In this document: positions 52,073 through 61,433 of the stretch, in pieces
Numbering within the stretch: the first letter of the stretch is position 1
How the letters are laid out: each line of letters opens with the position of its first letter
From: Bacteroides propionicifaciens DSM 19291 = JCM 14649
GTDB taxonomy: Bacteria; Bacteroidota; Bacteroidia; Bacteroidales; Bacteroidaceae
NCBI RefSeq assembly: GCF_000375405.1
Contig: NZ_AQWS01000002.1
Location: 1 to 64,000 of the forward strand
Direction: 5' to 3'
DNA: 64,000 nucleotides
Program-made: the position numbers and the translations under genes
Notes under the pieces: model-generated
Databases searched by the model: none
Told to the model about the DNA's origin: nothing
Seen by the model: only the letters and a program-made list of their open reading frames with translations

Positions 52073-53947
52073 TTACTTTCTTATTAGTACTAGCAATACA
52101 TTGATATCGCTAGGCGATACGCCTGGAATTCGGCTTGCTTGTGCAATGTTCTCAGGGTCTATTTTCTGTAGTTTCTCTCTGGCTTCGTAAGAGAGTGATG
52201 GAAGTTTGCTGTAATCGAATTTGCCTCGGATCTTGATATTCTCTAGTCGCTTTGTCTTTTCTGCAATCTGGCTTTCTCTTTCAATGTAGCCACTATATTT
52301 GATTAAAATCTCGACTGCTTCTACTATCTCTTCTTTGCGATTCTCTATTTTGTCGATCTCTTCTTTGAACTTAGGAAGGGCATCTTGTATGTTGGCAAAA
52401 CTAATCTGTGGACGGGTTAACAAGTCAATTAGTTTGCAACCGTGTTTTAGGGGAGTTGTTCCAAGGCTTTCGAGTGTAGCGTTAACCTGTTCTCCCTTGA
52501 TAGAATAGTTTGTAGCAAAGTCCATGAGTCGCTCTATATGTGCTTTTTTGCTTTCGTAAAGTGCAAAGCGTTCATCACTAACCAATCCTATTGCTCTACC
52601 TTTTGGTGTTAAACGCATATCGGCATCATCCATACGGAGTAATATTCTGTACTCAGCTCGAGAGGTAAACATACGATAAGGTTCATCAACACCTTTTGTA
52701 ACCAAGTCGTCAATTAGCACCCCGATATAAGCTTCATCTCTGCCGAGCACAAACTCCTGGCCGCCTACACAGTTCATGTGAGCATTAATCCCAGCCATCA
52801 AACCCTGGGCTGCGGCCTCTTCATAACCTGTGGTACCGTTGACTTGCCCTGCAAAGAATAAGTTCTTTACTAGCTTCGACTCTAGGGTATGGGTGAGTTG
52901 TGTTGGGTCAAAGAAATCGTACTCTATGGCATAGCCAGGCCGATAAACTTTTACATCTCTAAAGGCTGGGACTTTTCTTAAAGCCTCCAATTGGATATCC
53001 ATAGGGAGTGATGACGAAAATCCATTTAGGTACATTTCGTTGGTGTCAGTTCCTTCGGGTTCGAGAAACAATTGATGTTTGTCTTTATCGGGGAAGTTGA
53101 CAATTTTAGTCTCTACACTTGGGCAATAGCGTGGGCCTATACTTTGAATTTGTCCGTTGTATAGTGGTGAGTCTTCAAGACCTTTTCTCAATACATCGTG
53201 ACATTCAGGCGTGGTATAACAAGTCCAGCAGGGTAGAGGATCTAGTCTTTTCTCGCCTGTATCTAAGAATGAGAATTTGTGAAAATCACTCTCTCCATCT
53301 TGGGGCTCCATCAGGCTGAAGTCAACACTTCGGGCATCAATTCTTACGGGAGTTCCGGTCTTCATTCTGTCGGTATGGATACCGTGCTTCGTGATTGACT
53401 CGGTTAGAAAGTAGCTAGCAGGCTCAGCCATTCTTCCTCCAGGAAGTTGAACTTTACCCACGTGCATCAATCCATTAAGGAAAGTACCCGCAGTGATGAT
53501 TATGCATTTTGCATTGAAGGTTACCTCCCAGAGTGTGGTTAAGCCCACAACAACACCATCTTCAACAATCAGCTCTTTTACGCTGTCTTGCCAAATCTCC
53601 AAGTTGTCGGTTCTGTCGAGTATTTCTCTCCATTCCCAAATATATTTATTGCGATCACTTTGTGCTCGAGGGCTCCACATTGCAGGCCCCTTAGAACGGT
53701 TAAGCATTCTAAACTGTATGGCGGTGCGGTCGGTTATTAATCCCATCTCACCACCAAGGGCGTCTATCTCACGAACGATTTGGCCTTTGGCTATACCGCC
53801 AATGGCTGGATTGCAACTCATCTGTGCAATCTTATTCATATCCATTGTTATCAGGCAGGTTTTAGATCCCAATCGTGCAGCAGCAACAGCAGCTTCACAA
53901 CCGGCATGTCCTGCACCAATAACAATTACATCATAGTTGAATTTCAT
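52073..53947 (-). CDS. mnmG: tRNA uridine-5-carboxymethylaminomethyl modification enzyme MnmG
   Basis: FAD-dependent enzyme that with MnmE modifies U34 of tRNAs. FAD-binding G-A-G-H-A-G-C-E-A-A near residue 11, C-N-P-A-I-G-G-I-A-K-G near 46, T-A-G-T-F-L-N-G near 152, F-A-G-Q-V-N-G-T-T-G-Y-E-E-A-A-A-Q-G near 363. Length 624 aa is typical. It heads a block with apt, uvrC, dtd, mazG and deoC. In many bacteria mnmG lies close to the replication origin. Confidence 0.97.
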   Translation of the reverse strand: MKFNYDVIVIGAGHAGCEAAVAAARLGSKTCLITMDMNKIAQMSCNPAIGGIAKGQIVREIDALGGEMGLITDRTAIQFRMLNRSKGPAMWSPRAQSDRNKYIWEWREILDRTDNLEIWQDSVKELIVEDGVVVGLTTLWEVTFNAKCIIITAGTFLNGLMHVGKVQLPGGRMAEPASYFLTESITKHGIHTDRMKTGTPVRIDARSVDFSLMEPQDGESDFHKFSFLDTGEKRLDPLPCWTCYTTPECHDVLRKGLEDSPLYNGQIQSIGPRYCPSVETKIVNFPDKDKHQLFLEPEGTDTNEMYLNGFSSSLPMDIQLEALRKVPAFRDVKVYRPGYAIEYDFFDPTQLTHTLESKLVKNLFFAGQVNGTTGYEEAAAQGLMAGINAHMNCVGGQEFVLGRDEAYIGVLIDDLVTKGVDEPYRMFTSRAEYRILLRMDDADMRLTPKGRAIGLVSDERFALYESKKAHIERLMDFATNYSIKGEQVNATLESLGTTPLKHGCKLIDLLTRPQISFANIQDALPKFKEEIDKIENRKEEIVEAVEILIKYSGYIERESQIAEKTKRLENIKIRGKFDYSKLPSLSYEAREKLQKIDPENIAQASRIPGVSPSDINVLLVLIRK

Positions 53948-54007
53948 TGGAAGTCAAATTTAAATTAAGGTACTCGAAGGGTACCAATCTAAAATATTGT
54001 TTCGTCA

Positions 54008-54448
54008 TTATAAGCTGGGCGTATTGGCGATAAGCTTGTATTCGGCAAGAGCTTCATTTTCTTGTTGTTCCATAATTTCGCGTTCTCCAGGCCCTTTATC
54101 ATTGATTCCACACAAGTGAAGAATGCCGTGAATAACGGTTCGTAGGAACTCTTCAGTATAGGGGGTGCTTAATTGCTCTGAATTGCTTTTGACTGTATCC
54201 AAGCTAATAAATAAATCGCCCGCAATAAGGTCGCCCTTACAGTAGTCAAAAGTAATAATATCGGTGTAGTAGTCGTGTTGTAAATAAGCTTTATTTACCT
54301 CTAATATTTTTTCATCGGAGCAAAAGATATACGTGATTTCTCCCACTCTTCGATTATATTTAGAAGCTATTTTCTTTATCCATAGTTGAATAAAGTTTTC
54401 GTCAAGTTGGGGCATTTCAACCCCATCGGTATGGTAAGTAATAATCAT
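54008..54448 (-). CDS. ybeY: Endoribonuclease YbeY (rRNA maturation factor)
   Basis: Metallo-RNase for 16S rRNA 3' maturation and 70S quality control. The metal motif reads H-G-I-L-H-L-C-G-I-N-D near residue 110: the first two His are kept, while the usual third His is Asp. I recall this HLCG-x-x-D form as usual in Bacteroidota, so activity is not in doubt. D-I-I-T-F-D-Y near 64 is also typical. Length 146 aa. Confidence 0.93.
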   Translation of the reverse strand: MIITYHTDGVEMPQLDENFIQLWIKKIASKYNRRVGEITYIFCSDEKILEVNKAYLQHDYYTDIITFDYCKGDLIAGDLFISLDTVKSNSEQLSTPYTEEFLRTVIHGILHLCGINDKGPGEREIMEQQENEALAEYKLIANTPSL

Positions 54449-54469
54449 AGAGATAAATACAATTTTAAC

Positions 54470-54512
54470 GAAAACAAGCTCTAAGATAGATTGTCTTATC
54501 TCATTTGTTTTC
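54470..54512 (-). other. Stem-loop at the predicted 5' end of the ybeY transcript
   Basis: GAAAACAA pairs with TTGTTTTC with an inner TAAGA/TCTTA stem. Transcription from the -7 element at 54516-54523 would begin about at the outer base of the hairpin, so the mRNA starts with a closed 5' stem. Confidence 0.5.
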
Positions 54513-54515
54513 GCA

Positions 54516-54523
54516 CAAATTTA
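54516..54523 (-). promoter_or_regulatory. -7 promoter element of ybeY
   Basis: TAAATTTG on the minus strand, an exact TAnnTTTG match, about 68 bases before the start codon. No clear -33 box. Confidence 0.4.
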
Positions 54524-55031
54524 GGAATAACTTTTCGGATGTACTTGCTTTTTAACTAAATTTGCTTTAATCATCTCTTACTTAGTGCAAAATAACACCT
54601 AGGTGGTTTAATGACTTTTCCTGAAAAGTTGTGGAATTTGCATAACTCACGAGCAAACTGAGTTTGACTGTGTTTTCTTTAAACTTTTGGTTGTATACTT
54701 TTTTATTTTATTGGATAAAGGTAGTTCTATCCCCTAACTACTTGTGTAGGCAAAGTAGTCAGTCCAGTGTTGTATTTGTGTGAATACCTTGCTAATGGAT
54801 TTATACTTCTGGTATATAACTTGGTTGTATGTGCTAGAATTAGATTATTATTTTTAGATTTGTTATAAGCTATACATTCAGTAGGAGGAGGCGTTGTAAA
54901 CAGCGCTCCTTTGAAGGTGAAGCTCCAGACAGATAACATAAAATGCACAATTCAATAGATATAGCATCCATCTGTTGGTGCGCCAAATTTGATATCTTTC
55001 TCTATTAGATCCCCTCTTTAAATGGGTGTGC
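54524..55031. other. About 500-base intergenic region before the PUL regulator
   Basis: No supported gene. A 73-codon leftward frame (54727-54948) has no recognisable features or signal and is probably chance. No strong hairpins. It separates housekeeping genes from the polysaccharide utilization locus. Confidence 0.5.
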
Positions 55032-55039
55032 TATCTTTG
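55032..55039 (+). promoter_or_regulatory. -7 promoter element of the DUF6377 regulator
   Basis: TATCTTTG, exact -7 match. Transcription would begin near 55046, which excludes the longer frame starting at 55022 and supports the ATG at 55082. Confidence 0.5.
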
Positions 55040-55081
55040 ACACTAATCCTATTCTATAAAATTTACTTGATTGGAGTTACT

Positions 55082-56707
55082 ATGAAACGAATTATATTAC
55101 TGCTTTTCTCTATTTTTTTATTGACAAACAGCATCTCTTATGCAATGTTGCCCGACTCTATTGCTTTTCAACTGAATGAGGCTCTGAATCAGAAAGAAAT
55201 TTATGTCAAGGAGAAAGAGAAACGAATATCTAGTTTTAGAGAGGTGCTTTCCTTGGCTAGCTTAACAGATATGCAGAAGTATGAGCTGAATGAAAAAATG
55301 TACCAAGAGTATAGTAAGTTTAAAACAGATTCGGCCGTACACTATATGCTTGAAAATATTTCGTTGTCCCAAAAGAGTGAAAACGATACTTTACTGATTA
55401 ATGCCCAACTTAACCTGGCGTGGTTATATTCTACGAAGGGGAAATACATTGAAGCGAACGATATTTTACAAAACATAGATAAGAAAAAACTAACCTTCGA
55501 CCTACTTTGCTCTTATTACCGTACCTATAACGATTTTTATTCGCATTACGGATTGAGTAACAACGATAATAAATATTATATGGAGAGTGAACTGTATAGG
55601 GATTCGCTTCTGAATATTTTAGATCAAAACTCTTTTGAATATCAGTTGGAAAATACTAAAAAACTGCTCTACTCTTACAAAGAAGATGAGGCGATAGCTG
55701 CTTTTGAAAAGTTGCTGAGCCAAGCGGACGACACCAATCCAGAACGTGCTAGCATAGCCTATTTTTTAGGATACACTTATAAGCGTAAGAGTAATTTGGC
55801 TTTGCAGAAGAAATACTTCTCCATATCGGCTATTTGTGATGTTATAAATAGTATTAAAGACAATGCTTCGTTTCAGAACTTAGCGCTAACTTGTTACGAA
55901 TTGGGTGAGATTGATAATGCATATCGATACATTCAATCGGCCATGAATGATGCTGTATTCTGCAATGTGCGGTACAGAACAATAGAGAGTTCCGAGTTTT
56001 ATCCGATTATAAATTCAGCTTTTCAAGCCAAAGAGGCTTCTCAAAAGGAGACATTACAGTTTTCTTTGCTACTGATAAGTTTACTCTCATTGCTTCTTAT
56101 CGTGGTGATGGTTTATATATATAAACAGATGAAGAAATTGGCTCGGATTAAAAATCAGCTTAAGAAGACCAATAAACAACTAACTGAGCTAAATGATGAG
56201 CTGCAGATGTCTAACATCCATCTGGAAGAGGCAAACCACGTGAAAGAGGAATATATTGGCAGATTCTTTGATCAATGCTCGGAGTATATTGAAAAAATTG
56301 AGAACTACCGTAAAGAACTGAATCGAAAAGCCAAGAATAATCAGCTGGATGACCTCTTCAGAATGTTGAAGTCTAAAGCTATTGTTGAGGCCGAGTTGAT
56401 GGAGTTATATGCTAAGTTTGACTCTATATTCTTAAATATATACCCCGACTTTATCAAGGAGTTCAACAATCTATTGGTGCCCGAAGAGCGTATCTATCCG
56501 AAGCAAGATGAATTGCTAACGACAGAGTTGCGTATCTATGCCTTGATAAGATTGGGTATTACAGATAGTAATAAGATAGCTAGTTTCTTACGCTATTCTT
56601 TAAGAACTGTTTACAATTACCGCACGAAAGTAAGGAACAAATCAGCTGTTACAAGAGGCGATTTTGAAGACTATGTAAAGAAAATAGGGCTTAAAAGCAC
56701 AAGATAG
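55082..56707 (+). CDS. DUF6377-type membrane-spanning regulator of the polysaccharide utilization locus
   Basis: A 541-aa protein. Signal peptide at 1-20 (R-I-I-L-L-L-F-S-I-F-L-L). Residues about 30-330 are helical repeats of TPR type in the periplasm. One membrane segment (L-L-L-I-S-L-L-S-L-L-L-I-V-V-M-V-Y-I-Y, about 325-345) is followed by a coiled coil (K-N-Q-L-K-K-T-N-K-Q-L-T-E-L) and a cytoplasmic domain ending in a LuxR-like helix-turn-helix (L-T-T-E-L-R-I-Y-A-L-I-R-L-G-I, S-L-R-T-V-Y-N-Y-R). It probably senses glycan in the periplasm and switches on the susC promoter 208 bases downstream. Confidence 0.8.
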   Translation: MKRIILLLFSIFLLTNSISYAMLPDSIAFQLNEALNQKEIYVKEKEKRISSFREVLSLASLTDMQKYELNEKMYQEYSKFKTDSAVHYMLENISLSQKSENDTLLINAQLNLAWLYSTKGKYIEANDILQNIDKKKLTFDLLCSYYRTYNDFYSHYGLSNNDNKYYMESELYRDSLLNILDQNSFEYQLENTKKLLYSYKEDEAIAAFEKLLSQADDTNPERASIAYFLGYTYKRKSNLALQKKYFSISAICDVINSIKDNASFQNLALTCYELGEIDNAYRYIQSAMNDAVFCNVRYRTIESSEFYPIINSAFQAKEASQKETLQFSLLLISLLSLLLIVVMVYIYKQMKKLARIKNQLKKTNKQLTELNDELQMSNIHLEEANHVKEEYIGRFFDQCSEYIEKIENYRKELNRKAKNNQLDDLFRMLKSKAIVEAELMELYAKFDSIFLNIYPDFIKEFNNLLVPEERIYPKQDELLTTELRIYALIRLGITDSNKIASFLRYSLRTVYNYRTKVRNKSAVTRGDFEDYVKKIGLKSTR

Positions 56708-56819
56708 CACCTGTATTTGATATAAATCAAGTACTTTTTACGCTCTTTTATAAGTATTAATCATCTGTTTATCAATGTATTGATATTTTGGTTGGGTACT
56801 TTTTAAGTCCTTGAAAATA

Positions 56820-56852
56820 TTTGAGTTCATAATAGATGTACTTTTATGTTTA
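56820..56852 (+). promoter_or_regulatory. Promoter candidate of susC
   Basis: TTTG at 56820-56823, 21 bases, then TATGTTTA at 56845-56852 (one mismatch to TAnnTTTG), 63 bases before the susC start. A less-than-perfect -7 fits an activator-dependent promoter. Confidence 0.45.
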
Positions 56853-56915
56853 AGCATGAAGCATTCATTTTTGTGATTACTTCATACTTAAACAATAAAT
56901 TTAATACGTACTATT

Positions 56916-59891
56916 ATGATGAAACACTTTAAAAAAGGATGCTTCCTTTTAAAGACTTGTTCGCTTCTGTTTTTGTTGTGTATTACCATACCAACATATG
57001 CACAAGAAGTTATACAAGTAAAAGGTAAAGTTTTAGATGCCAATACGAATGATACATTAATTGGTGTATCTATTGTGTCTAAGAAAGACAAATCAGTGGG
57101 CACCATCACCAATATGGATGGTGAATTTACACTGCAAGTTCCAAAAGGAACACTTCTTCAATGCTCATACATTGGCTACGAATCTGTTGAAGTAGCAGCA
57201 GGATTGAATCTTGTTATCAAGATGAGCGAATTTACCGAATTTTTAGACGAGGTTGTGGTTATTGGTTACGGTACGGCAAAACGTAAAGATGTAACAACTG
57301 CCATCTCTTCTGTATCTACCAAAGACATTGATAAAAGGCCCTTAATATCTGCTGGACAAGCCATTCAAGGTAAAGCTGCAGGGGTATCGGTTTCACAGCC
57401 AAATGGTGCTCCAGGTGGCGAGATGGTTATTCGTGTGCGTGGTACAACCTCTTTCAACGGTAGTAATGACCCGCTGTATGTCGTGGATGGTGTGCCTGTA
57501 GATAATTTAAATTTTTTGTCTCCTAATGATATTGCTGATATTCAGATTTTAAAAGATGCCTCTTCTGCTGCCATATACGGTTCTAGAGCTGCAAATGGTG
57601 TAGTTCTGGTTACTACAAAGAAGGGCCAAGCGGGCAATGCAAAGATTGATTTCAATGCACAGCTTACCATGAATAGGGTATCTAATAAAATGAAATCTTT
57701 GAATGCGGCAGAATATAAAGAGTTGCAAGACGAGATTAAGATTATTAATGTGCCAGAGGGTACTACAGATGTTATTAACTGGTTTGACGAGGTGTACCAA
57801 ACAGGATTAACACAGAGTTACCAAGTATCGGTATCCGACGGAACAGAAAAGTTGAAATACTTCTTATCAGCAGGATATTTAGATGAAAAAGGAGTGCTAG
57901 ATGCAGCCATGTTTAAACGCTATAACTTTAGAGCAAATATTGACAACCAAATTCGTAAATGGTTGAAGGTAAGTGCTAATATATCGTACTCGGACAATAC
58001 ATCGAATGGTATTACAACAGGACAGGGCTCAAACCGTGGTGGTGTTGTCTTATCAGTCGTAAACCTACCAACTACTATAGGTATTAAAGATGCCACAACG
58101 GGTTTGTATAATCGCTCTTTCTATGGAATGAACATAGCCAATCCAGTGGAGAATATTGAGAATGATAAGAACAATAAGAATAAAGAAAACCGTCTGATTG
58201 CATCAGGTAATGCTACTATTACTATTCTGCCAGAATTGGATTTTAGAACATCTATCACATTAGATAGACGGAATGCGCACTCGAAAGGTTTTGTACCTCC
58301 TGTACATGCAGAGGATAGAGACGATTGGGGTAATGCGTGGGACAATAGAAATACCAATACGGTGATTACATTTGATAATATTGTTACCTACAACAAGAGT
58401 TTTAATAAGCATAATCTGGATGTTATGGCTGGTAGTTCTTGGACAGATTCAGATTACAATAACAACTGGATTAATGGCTCTCACTTCTTATCAGATGCGA
58501 TACAGACTGTAAATGCAGCTAATAAGATATCATGGGACGGAACAGGTAGTGGTGCATCTCAATGGGGGATCATGTCTTACTTTGGACGTGCATCTTACAA
58601 TTATGAGAGCAAATACTTACTAACTGCCAATTTGCGTGCAGATGGTTCTTCAAAACTTCATCCAGATCATAGATGGGGTACTTTCCCATCGTTCTCTGCT
58701 GCCTGGAGAATCTCTTCCGAAAAGTTTATGGAAAGCCTAGATTGGCTAGATGATTTGAAAATTCGTGGAGGATGGGGACAGACAGGTAACCAATCTGGTA
58801 TTGGTGATTATGCGTATCTACAACGCTATAATCTACGTCGGGTAGAGTGGTTTGAAGCAGGTGCAGGAAACTCACTACCTATTCTTACACAGGCCAACTT
58901 AAGAACTAAAGATTTGAAATGGGAAACAACTACCCAAACAAACTTAGGCTTTGACTTTACTGCTTTTAAAAGCCGTTTAACGGTAAATGTAGATTACTAC
59001 TACAAGAGAACAAAGGATATGCTGATGTGGGTATCGTTACCTACAGGTGCTGCTGCGGCCAATACAATTCAGCGTAACGAGGGTGAGATGACCAACAAGG
59101 GGATTGAGTTTAGTGTAAGCTCTAAAAATCTTGTCGGAGATTTTGCATGGGACACTGATTTTAACATATCATTCAATAAAAATAAACTGAACAAACTAGA
59201 GCTAAAACAGATTTATACAGACGGTTGGACTGCTGATGTACTTCACGAACCTGTGGTAAGAAATCAACCAGGTAGATCTTTAGGTGGTTTCTACGGATAC
59301 ATTAGCGATGGAGTTGATCCAGAAACAGGTGATATGATTTATCGCGATATAAATGGAGATGGTAAAATAACATCTACAGACCGTACTTTCATTGGTGATC
59401 CGAATCCAGACTTTACATATGGATTGACGAACAACTTCTCCTGGAAAAACTTCAACCTAAGCATCTTTATTCAAGGTTCTCATGGTAATGACATCTACAA
59501 TGCTTCTCGTATTGAAACAGAGGGTATGTATGACGGTAAAAATCAATTAAGAAAAGTGTTAGACAGATGGAGAGTACCTGGACAAATCACAAGTGTACCT
59601 CGTGCCAATTACAACATAAAGAACTCTTCTTACTTTATTGAAAACGGTAGTTATCTGAAGATAAAGAACATCTCATTATCGTATGATGTAAAGGCTAAAC
59701 TTTTAGAAAAACTGGGTATTAGCCGTTTCCAGCCTTATCTATCTATATCAAACTTATATACTTGGACAAACTATTCGGGCATGGATCCAGAAGTGAATCA
59801 ATGGGGTAATAGTGGTGCGGTGCAAGGAATAGACTGGGGGACTTACCCACACAGTAGATCTTTTGTTATGGGCCTTAATGTTCAATTCTAA
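56916..59891 (+). CDS. SusC-type TonB-dependent outer-membrane transporter
   Basis: 991-aa glycan importer. Signal peptide about 1-31 ending T-Y-A-Q, carboxypeptidase-D-like domain (I-Q-V-K-G-K-V-L-D, I-G-V-S-I-V, D-G-E-F-T-L-Q-V, about 35-110), then the E-V-V-V-I-G-Y-G-T SusC signature near 112. The plug follows (about 120-235, R-V-R-G-T-T-S-F, P-L-Y-V-V-D-G-V-P) and then the barrel, ending F-V-M-G-L-N-V-Q-F with the terminal Phe typical of barrel insertion. It is 12 bases upstream of susD. Confidence 0.96.
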   Translation: MMKHFKKGCFLLKTCSLLFLLCITIPTYAQEVIQVKGKVLDANTNDTLIGVSIVSKKDKSVGTITNMDGEFTLQVPKGTLLQCSYIGYESVEVAAGLNLVIKMSEFTEFLDEVVVIGYGTAKRKDVTTAISSVSTKDIDKRPLISAGQAIQGKAAGVSVSQPNGAPGGEMVIRVRGTTSFNGSNDPLYVVDGVPVDNLNFLSPNDIADIQILKDASSAAIYGSRAANGVVLVTTKKGQAGNAKIDFNAQLTMNRVSNKMKSLNAAEYKELQDEIKIINVPEGTTDVINWFDEVYQTGLTQSYQVSVSDGTEKLKYFLSAGYLDEKGVLDAAMFKRYNFRANIDNQIRKWLKVSANISYSDNTSNGITTGQGSNRGGVVLSVVNLPTTIGIKDATTGLYNRSFYGMNIANPVENIENDKNNKNKENRLIASGNATITILPELDFRTSITLDRRNAHSKGFVPPVHAEDRDDWGNAWDNRNTNTVITFDNIVTYNKSFNKHNLDVMAGSSWTDSDYNNNWINGSHFLSDAIQTVNAANKISWDGTGSGASQWGIMSYFGRASYNYESKYLLTANLRADGSSKLHPDHRWGTFPSFSAAWRISSEKFMESLDWLDDLKIRGGWGQTGNQSGIGDYAYLQRYNLRRVEWFEAGAGNSLPILTQANLRTKDLKWETTTQTNLGFDFTAFKSRLTVNVDYYYKRTKDMLMWVSLPTGAAAANTIQRNEGEMTNKGIEFSVSSKNLVGDFAWDTDFNISFNKNKLNKLELKQIYTDGWTADVLHEPVVRNQPGRSLGGFYGYISDGVDPETGDMIYRDINGDGKITSTDRTFIGDPNPDFTYGLTNNFSWKNFNLSIFIQGSHGNDIYNASRIETEGMYDGKNQLRKVLDRWRVPGQITSVPRANYNIKNSSYFIENGSYLKIKNISLSYDVKAKLLEKLGISRFQPYLSISNLYTWTNYSGMDPEVNQWGNSGAVQGIDWGTYPHSRSFVMGLNVQF

Positions 59892-59903
59892 AAATCTAAA
59901 ATT

Positions 59904-61424
59904 ATGAAATTCAAAAACATATTTGGTGGCATGATGCTAGGTGGAGTAATGATACTCTCATCTTGCTCACTCGGCTATAACCCTATTGATACCTATTCTG
60001 ATGTTACAGAGGGTGTACAGGACAAAGATAAAGAGGTGGTATTTAAAGATAAAGAGGCAGTGGTTAACCACCGACAATCTATCTATAAAACACTTAGAGA
60101 TGGACAAGAGCATTGGTATCTTGACCTTTTACTGGTAGCAGAGTCGCACTCCGACAATGCTTACGCTGGTACGACTGGTGCAGAGGTCGTTCCGTTTGAA
60201 AACAATAGTATTGAAGGTTCAAACTCGGTAATGGATCGTGACTGGAACAGGCATCTTGCTAATGTAGGATTAGCTAATAAGTTAATTTGTAATATTGACG
60301 AGGTGACCGATCCCGCTCTATCTGATGCTGAAAAGAGACAATTTAAAGCTGAGGCTAAAATTTACCGTGCCATCATCTATTTTGATATGGTTAGGATGTG
60401 GGGTAGAGTACCTGTAATTACAAGTGTTGCAGGAGACATTACTTCGGAAAATATAGGAGAGATATACGATCAATATTTTCCAGAGCAAAATGAAGAAATA
60501 GAGGTTTATAGACAGATAGAGAAAGATTTGCTGGAGGGTATAGAAGATGCTTCAAAGAATAACCCTGCGGATAAAACACTATTCACAAAATCGGTAGCAA
60601 AGGCACTTCTTGCAAAAGTATATGCTGAAAAACCATTGAGAGATTACAATAAAGTGATTCAATATGCAGACGAATTGGCTGCTGATGGTTTTGATTTAGA
60701 GCCCGACTTTAGTAATCTATTTGGTATGAACGAAGCGGTTACTGATGCTAAACAAAGAAATACAAAAGAGTCTATCCTTGAGGCACAGTTCTTCCCAGGT
60801 AATGGAAACTGGTGTACATGGATGTATGGTAGAGACCTTGTAAACTGGAACACCAACTTTACTTGGGCTAAGTGGATTACACCATCTAGAGACCTGATTA
60901 AGCTTTATACATCAGAAGGAGATAAGGTTCGTTTTGAAGAGTCTGTTGTTTATTATAAAGCGAGCTGGAGCATCTATTACCCAGCAGATAATTATCCGTT
61001 TATGTATAAATGTCGTTCAGCATACAGCAGTATTATTAAATATCGTTATGCTGATATTTTACTACTAAAAGCGGAGGCACTCATCCTGTCTGACACTCCA
61101 CAATTGGCAGAGGCTGCAACAATTATTGACCAGATACGTACTCGTGCTAAGCTGCCTAAACTGAAAGGTACAGATAAGGCCGATAAGAATGTACTACTTG
61201 ATGCCCTGCTTAAAGAGAGACGTATGGAATTGGCTTTTGAGGGTCAGCGTTGGTTCGACTTGGTAAGACTTGACAAAGTTGAAGAGGTGATGAACGATGT
61301 CTTTAGCAATGATTCTGGGCGTAAGACTTTAGAATACAACTTCTCGAAAGATTCGTATCTGCTTCCTATTCCTCAGAATGCAATTGATGAAAACTCTAAG
61401 TTATCTCAAAACCCAGGTTATTAA
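59904..61424 (+). CDS. SusD/RagB-type glycan-binding lipoprotein
   Basis: 506-aa surface lipoprotein that caps the SusC barrel. Lipobox L-S-S-C near residue 21. The SusD N-terminal helical TPR fold covers about 80-240 (A-E-A-K-I-Y-R-A-I-I-Y-F-D-M-V-R-M-W-G-R-V-P in pieces). C-terminal RagB/SusD features: Y-R-Y-A-D-I-L-L-L-K-A-E-A-L near 380, L-L-K-E-R-R-M-E-L-A-F-E-G-Q-R-W near 435 and a final L-P-I-P-Q-N. It is 10 bases before the GH30 gene. Confidence 0.96.
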   Translation: MKFKNIFGGMMLGGVMILSSCSLGYNPIDTYSDVTEGVQDKDKEVVFKDKEAVVNHRQSIYKTLRDGQEHWYLDLLLVAESHSDNAYAGTTGAEVVPFENNSIEGSNSVMDRDWNRHLANVGLANKLICNIDEVTDPALSDAEKRQFKAEAKIYRAIIYFDMVRMWGRVPVITSVAGDITSENIGEIYDQYFPEQNEEIEVYRQIEKDLLEGIEDASKNNPADKTLFTKSVAKALLAKVYAEKPLRDYNKVIQYADELAADGFDLEPDFSNLFGMNEAVTDAKQRNTKESILEAQFFPGNGNWCTWMYGRDLVNWNTNFTWAKWITPSRDLIKLYTSEGDKVRFEESVVYYKASWSIYYPADNYPFMYKCRSAYSSIIKYRYADILLLKAEALILSDTPQLAEAATIIDQIRTRAKLPKLKGTDKADKNVLLDALLKERRMELAFEGQRWFDLVRLDKVEEVMNDVFSNDSGRKTLEYNFSKDSYLLPIPQNAIDENSKLSQNPGY

Positions 61425-61433
61425 TCTTAATCA

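Noticed and set aside
53955-53962. TAAATTTG on the minus strand as mnmG promoter
   Set aside because: It would start transcription within about 2 bases of the mnmG ATG; possible but too close to call.
54008-54448. Loss of the third metal His in YbeY as a sign of inactivity
   Set aside because: As I recall, Bacteroidota YbeY commonly has Asp here in an HLCG-x-x-D motif, so this is probably a phylum variant and not decay.
54727-54948. 73-codon leftward frame in the gap before the PUL regulator
   Set aside because: No signal peptide, domain, ribosome site or neighbour logic; composition like non-coding DNA. Treated as chance.
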